64,000 bases of DNA from Mycolicibacterium gadium (lineage in GTDB: Bacteria > Actinomycetota > Actinomycetes > Mycobacteriales > Mycobacteriaceae), in contig NZ_AP022608.1 of assembly GCF_010728925.1 (NCBI RefSeq), positions 2,232,001 to 2,296,000 of the forward strand. Direction: 5' to 3'. The position numbers and the translations under genes were made by a program. The notes below the pieces were generated by a model. That model did not search any database, was not told where the DNA came from, and saw only the letters and a list, made by a program, of their open reading frames with translations. Positions 61,691 through 64,000 of the stretch are shown one piece after another. Each line of letters begins with the position of its first letter. Position 1 is the stretch's first letter.

Positions 61691-63109
61691 CTACCAATTG
61701 CTCGGCGAGTAGTCCTTGAGGAAGCAGCCATACACGTCTTCACCGAGTTCGCCGCGCACGATGGGGTCGTACACGCGGGCGGCCCCGTCGACGAGGTCGA
61801 GCGGGGCGTGGAAACCCTCGTCGGCGAGCCGCAGCTTCGTCGGGTGCGGCCGCTCGTCGGTGATCCAGCCCGTATCAACCGCGGTCATGAGAATGCCGTC
61901 ACGTTCGAGCATCTCGGCGGCGCTGGTGCGAGTGAGCATGTTCAACGCGGCCTTGGCCATGTTGGTGTGCGGATGGCCGGACCCCTTGTAGGCGCGGCTG
62001 AACTGCCCCTCCATCGCCGACACATTCACGACGTATTTGCGCCGGGCCGGCGAGGCGGCCATCGCGGGGCGCAGGCGACTCACCAGAATGAACGGCGCGG
62101 TCTGATTGCACAGCTGAACCTCGAGCAATTCCATCGCGTCCACCTCGTGCACACGTTGGGTCCAGCTGTTGATCGATGCGGTGTCGGGCAGCAGACCACC
62201 CGCGTCGATGGCGGTGCCCGCGGCGATCCGTTGCGGAGAGGCACTTCGCGCGGTCAGCGCCAATTCGGTCACGGCGTGCGGCTTTTGGTGCTCGGCAAGG
62301 CTTCCCGCGAGTGCGGCCGGATGGGCGTCGCTGACGTGATCGAACGTGACGACGTCAACAAGCTGCGGCGGCGGAGTCCGTTCGCCCTCGACGAGGGCCG
62401 AGTAGGAACCTGGTGAGCGTCGCACGGTCTGCGCCGCATTGTTGATCAGAATGTCCAGCGGACCGCGCTCGGCCACGGTGTCGGCGAGCGCGACCACCTG
62501 AGCGGGATCGCGTAGATCGATGCCGACGATCCGCAACCGGTGCAGCCAGTCGGCACTGTCGGGCATCGACGCGAACCGTCGGACCGCGTCGTTCGGGAAC
62601 CGGGTGGTGATCGTCGTGTGGGCCCCGTCGCGCAGCAGGCGCAGCGCGATGTACATGCCGATCTTGGCGCGGCCACCGGTGAGCAGGGCGCTCCGTCCCT
62701 CGAGATCGGCGCGGGCATCGCGCTTGGCGCGATTGAACGCGGCACACTCCGGGCAGAGCTGGTGGTAGAAGGCGTCGACCACGGTGTAGCGGTTCTTGCA
62801 CATGTAGCAGGCACGCGGCCGCTGCAACCTGCCCGCCGTGGCGCCCACAGCAGCGGACACCAACGGAAGACCCTGGGTCTCGTCGTCGATGCGGCCGGGT
62901 GCGCCGGTCGCGGTAGCGGCGGTGACGGCGTGGTCGGCGGCGGCCACTGCCTCGCGCTTCGCGTCCCGGCGGGCCTTCTTCACCGCCTTGAACACCTTGG
63001 CAGTGGCCAGGCGTACCGCCACGGCATCCGGGTGCTCAGGCGGCAAGGACTCGACGTCGGCCAACACCTGGAGGCAGGTGTTGAGCTTGTCTGGGTCGAT
63101 CGCGTTCAC
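61691..63109 (-). CDS. Zinc-ribbon SDR-like protein with altered catalytic Tyr
   Basis: A 472-aa protein. The N-terminal ~150 residues include a charged helical part (KVFKAVKKARRDAKREAVAAA) and a CxxC...CxxC zinc ribbon (CYMCKNRY...CPECAAFN, about 124-150). The C-terminal two thirds form an SDR fold (LLTGGRAKIGMYIALRLL about 165; INNAAQTVRRSPG). At the active site YxxxK is replaced by TNMAK (HPHTNMAKAALN), so dehydrogenase chemistry is doubtful or altered. Start GTG 63109 is used; only a TTG at 63151 lies upstream. Confidence 0.85.
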   Translation of the reverse strand: MNAIDPDKLNTCLQVLADVESLPPEHPDAVAVRLATAKVFKAVKKARRDAKREAVAAADHAVTAATATGAPGRIDDETQGLPLVSAAVGATAGRLQRPRACYMCKNRYTVVDAFYHQLCPECAAFNRAKRDARADLEGRSALLTGGRAKIGMYIALRLLRDGAHTTITTRFPNDAVRRFASMPDSADWLHRLRIVGIDLRDPAQVVALADTVAERGPLDILINNAAQTVRRSPGSYSALVEGERTPPPQLVDVVTFDHVSDAHPAALAGSLAEHQKPHAVTELALTARSASPQRIAAGTAIDAGGLLPDTASINSWTQRVHEVDAMELLEVQLCNQTAPFILVSRLRPAMAASPARRKYVVNVSAMEGQFSRAYKGSGHPHTNMAKAALNMLTRTSAAEMLERDGILMTAVDTGWITDERPHPTKLRLADEGFHAPLDLVDGAARVYDPIVRGELGEDVYGCFLKDYSPSNW

Positions 63110-63169
63110 CCAGGAAGAGTATGGCAACGTCCCCCGAATCCCCGAATTCAAAAGGGCCAGGTAACAGGC

Positions 63170-64000
63170 TCAAATGTTGGACTGATCGGCCGGGGACTCT
63201 GGCGCGGTGGCGGGTGCGCCGCGATCGTCGGCGTCAGGCTCGCACGTCACCCCCAGCGTGTAGGCCGTCATCGACAACGATCCGTACGCGAAGCCCTCAA
63301 CAAGAACGCCGGCCGGCGTGTCCTCCTGGGCGGCCAGACCCGCGAAGTACAGCGACGGGATGTAGTGGTCCGGAGTGGGGACCGCGGCACCGAAATCCCG
63401 GTGGCCTGACAACCCAGCGAAATCTTCGGGGGCTTGGGTCATGCTTTCCCGCGCAGCGTCGTCGAAACGCCGCGCCCAGTCGAATCCACCGTCGGCCATT
63501 TCCCAGCGAAGCTGCCCGAGATTGTGGACGATGTTGCCGCTCCCGAGGATGAGCACACCGTTTTCGCGCAGGCCCGCAAGTCGGGCACCGAGGTCAAAGT
63601 GATAGTCGAAGGGTTTGTCGGCGTTGATCGACAACTGAACCACTGGGATCGAGGCGTCCGGAAACGCATGGGCCAGAACGGACCAGGTGCCGTGGTCGAT
63701 GCCCCAGCTGTCGATGTCTGCGCCGACCCAGGTCGGCTTGACGAGTTCAGCGACTTCTTCCGCGAGGTCGGGCAAGCCCGGTGCGGGATAGTCGACCGCG
63801 AACAACTCGTCGGGGAAACCGAAGAAGTCGTGGATGGTGCGCGGCTTCGACATCGCAGTCACTGCCGTCGCATTGATGTACCAGTGCGCGCTTATCACGA
63901 GGATCGCGCGCGGCGTGGGCACGACGGCGCCGAACTCCCGCCACGCCTCGGTGTAGCGGTTTGTCTCGATCGCGTTCATGGGGCTGCCGTGTCCGATGAA
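63170..64000 (-). CDS. LigB-type class III extradiol dioxygenase (4,5-DOPA dioxygenase-like), partial
   Basis: The 5' end runs off the window; the last in-frame codons read FIGHGSPMNAIE, the conserved YgiD/LigB N-terminus. About 276 residues are visible. Metal-site His are in GHGSP, SAHWY (about 30 from the ATG at 63979), GIDHGTW (about 94) and NIVHNLG (about 142). These non-haem Fe(II) or Zn enzymes cleave catechol-type rings (for example DOPA). An in-frame ATG at 63979 exists but would remove the conserved GHGSP His ligand, so the true start is upstream. Confidence 0.88.
   Translation of the reverse strand, partial: FIGHGSPMNAIETNRYTEAWREFGAVVPTPRAILVISAHWYINATAVTAMSKPRTIHDFFGFPDELFAVDYPAPGLPDLAEEVAELVKPTWVGADIDSWGIDHGTWSVLAHAFPDASIPVVQLSINADKPFDYHFDLGARLAGLRENGVLILGSGNIVHNLGQLRWEMADGGFDWARRFDDAARESMTQAPEDFAGLSGHRDFGAAVPTPDHYIPSLYFAGLAAQEDTPAGVLVEGFAYGSLSMTAYTLGVTCEPDADDRGAPATAPESPADQSNI

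Noticed and set aside
1..64000. CRISPR array, tRNA/rRNA genes, insertion sequences or prophage
   Set aside because: No regularly spaced repeats, no recognisable RNA gene and no transposase, integrase or capsid protein was noticed on either strand; tRNAs were not searched for with a covariance model.

Overview
The window is high-GC actinobacterial DNA and almost certainly comes from a Mycobacterium/Mycolicibacterium chromosome. The evidence is a close DevR/DosR homologue, Acg-type nitroreductases, homologues of Rv1733c, Rv2004c and Rv0079 (RafH), a mycobacterial hemophore-like protein, F420-dependent enzymes, mycofactocin-type SDRs and a CYP125-like P450. I saw no rRNA, tRNA, CRISPR array, transposase or phage gene. 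All calls come from reading the sequence and from remembered family features; no database search was run.

Region 1 (about 1-30.4 kb) is a dormancy (DosR) island. It holds pfkB, a short MgtE-like transporter, ten tandem-domain universal stress proteins (USPs), an F420-type reductase next to a zinc-ribbon membrane protein, an operon encoding an acetyl-CoA synthetase, a 2-oxoacid dehydrogenase E1alpha/E1beta/E2 and an acyl carrier protein, a 31-aa membrane microprotein, a ribosome hibernation factor, an alpha/beta hydrolase, a DUF1918 protein, an Rv2004c-like phosphotransferase/ATPase, two Acg-like nitroreductases, devR itself, an Rv1733c-like membrane protein, a three-helix-bundle protein, a two-component system, a secreted protein, a DoxX protein and a Cys/His microprotein. 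Palindromes resembling the DosR box (core GGGAC-N4-GTCCC) lie in front of most of these genes. They often come as pairs whose starts are 21 bp apart. No devS/dosT lies in the window.

Region 2 (30.4-46 kb) is general metabolism: a zinc alcohol dehydrogenase, a beta-lactamase-like serine hydrolase, a Tat-exported DUF1906 protein, a hemophore-like protein, two SDRs, and a PucR-type regulator divergent from a wax ester synthase/DGAT - acyl-CoA ligase - NTF2-like - arylsulfatase - molybdopterin oxidoreductase series.

Region 3 (46-53.7 kb) resembles the steroid side-chain (igr) locus of M. tuberculosis. A CYP125-like P450 converges on a tightly overlapping seven-gene operon: two acyl-CoA dehydrogenases, two MaoC hydratases, an Ltp2-like thiolase/aldolase, a DUF35 protein and a FadD17-like ligase. 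The hydratase and DUF35 parts, fused in ChsH2 of M. tuberculosis, are separate genes here.

Region 4 (53.7-64 kb) holds a membrane Ser/Thr kinase with a discoidin-like extracellular domain, an F420 luciferase-like oxidoreductase, an SDR, an acyl-ACP thioesterase, a TetR repressor divergent from a carboxymuconolactone-decarboxylase-like protein with two mycofactocin-type SDRs, a zinc-ribbon SDR lacking the usual catalytic Tyr, and a LigB-type dioxygenase cut by the window end.

The likely shared logic of region 1 is survival under hypoxia, nitric oxide or stasis: DevR-driven stress proteins, ribosome hibernation, nitroreductases and rerouted acetyl-CoA metabolism. Regions 2 and 3 handle lipids and sterols.
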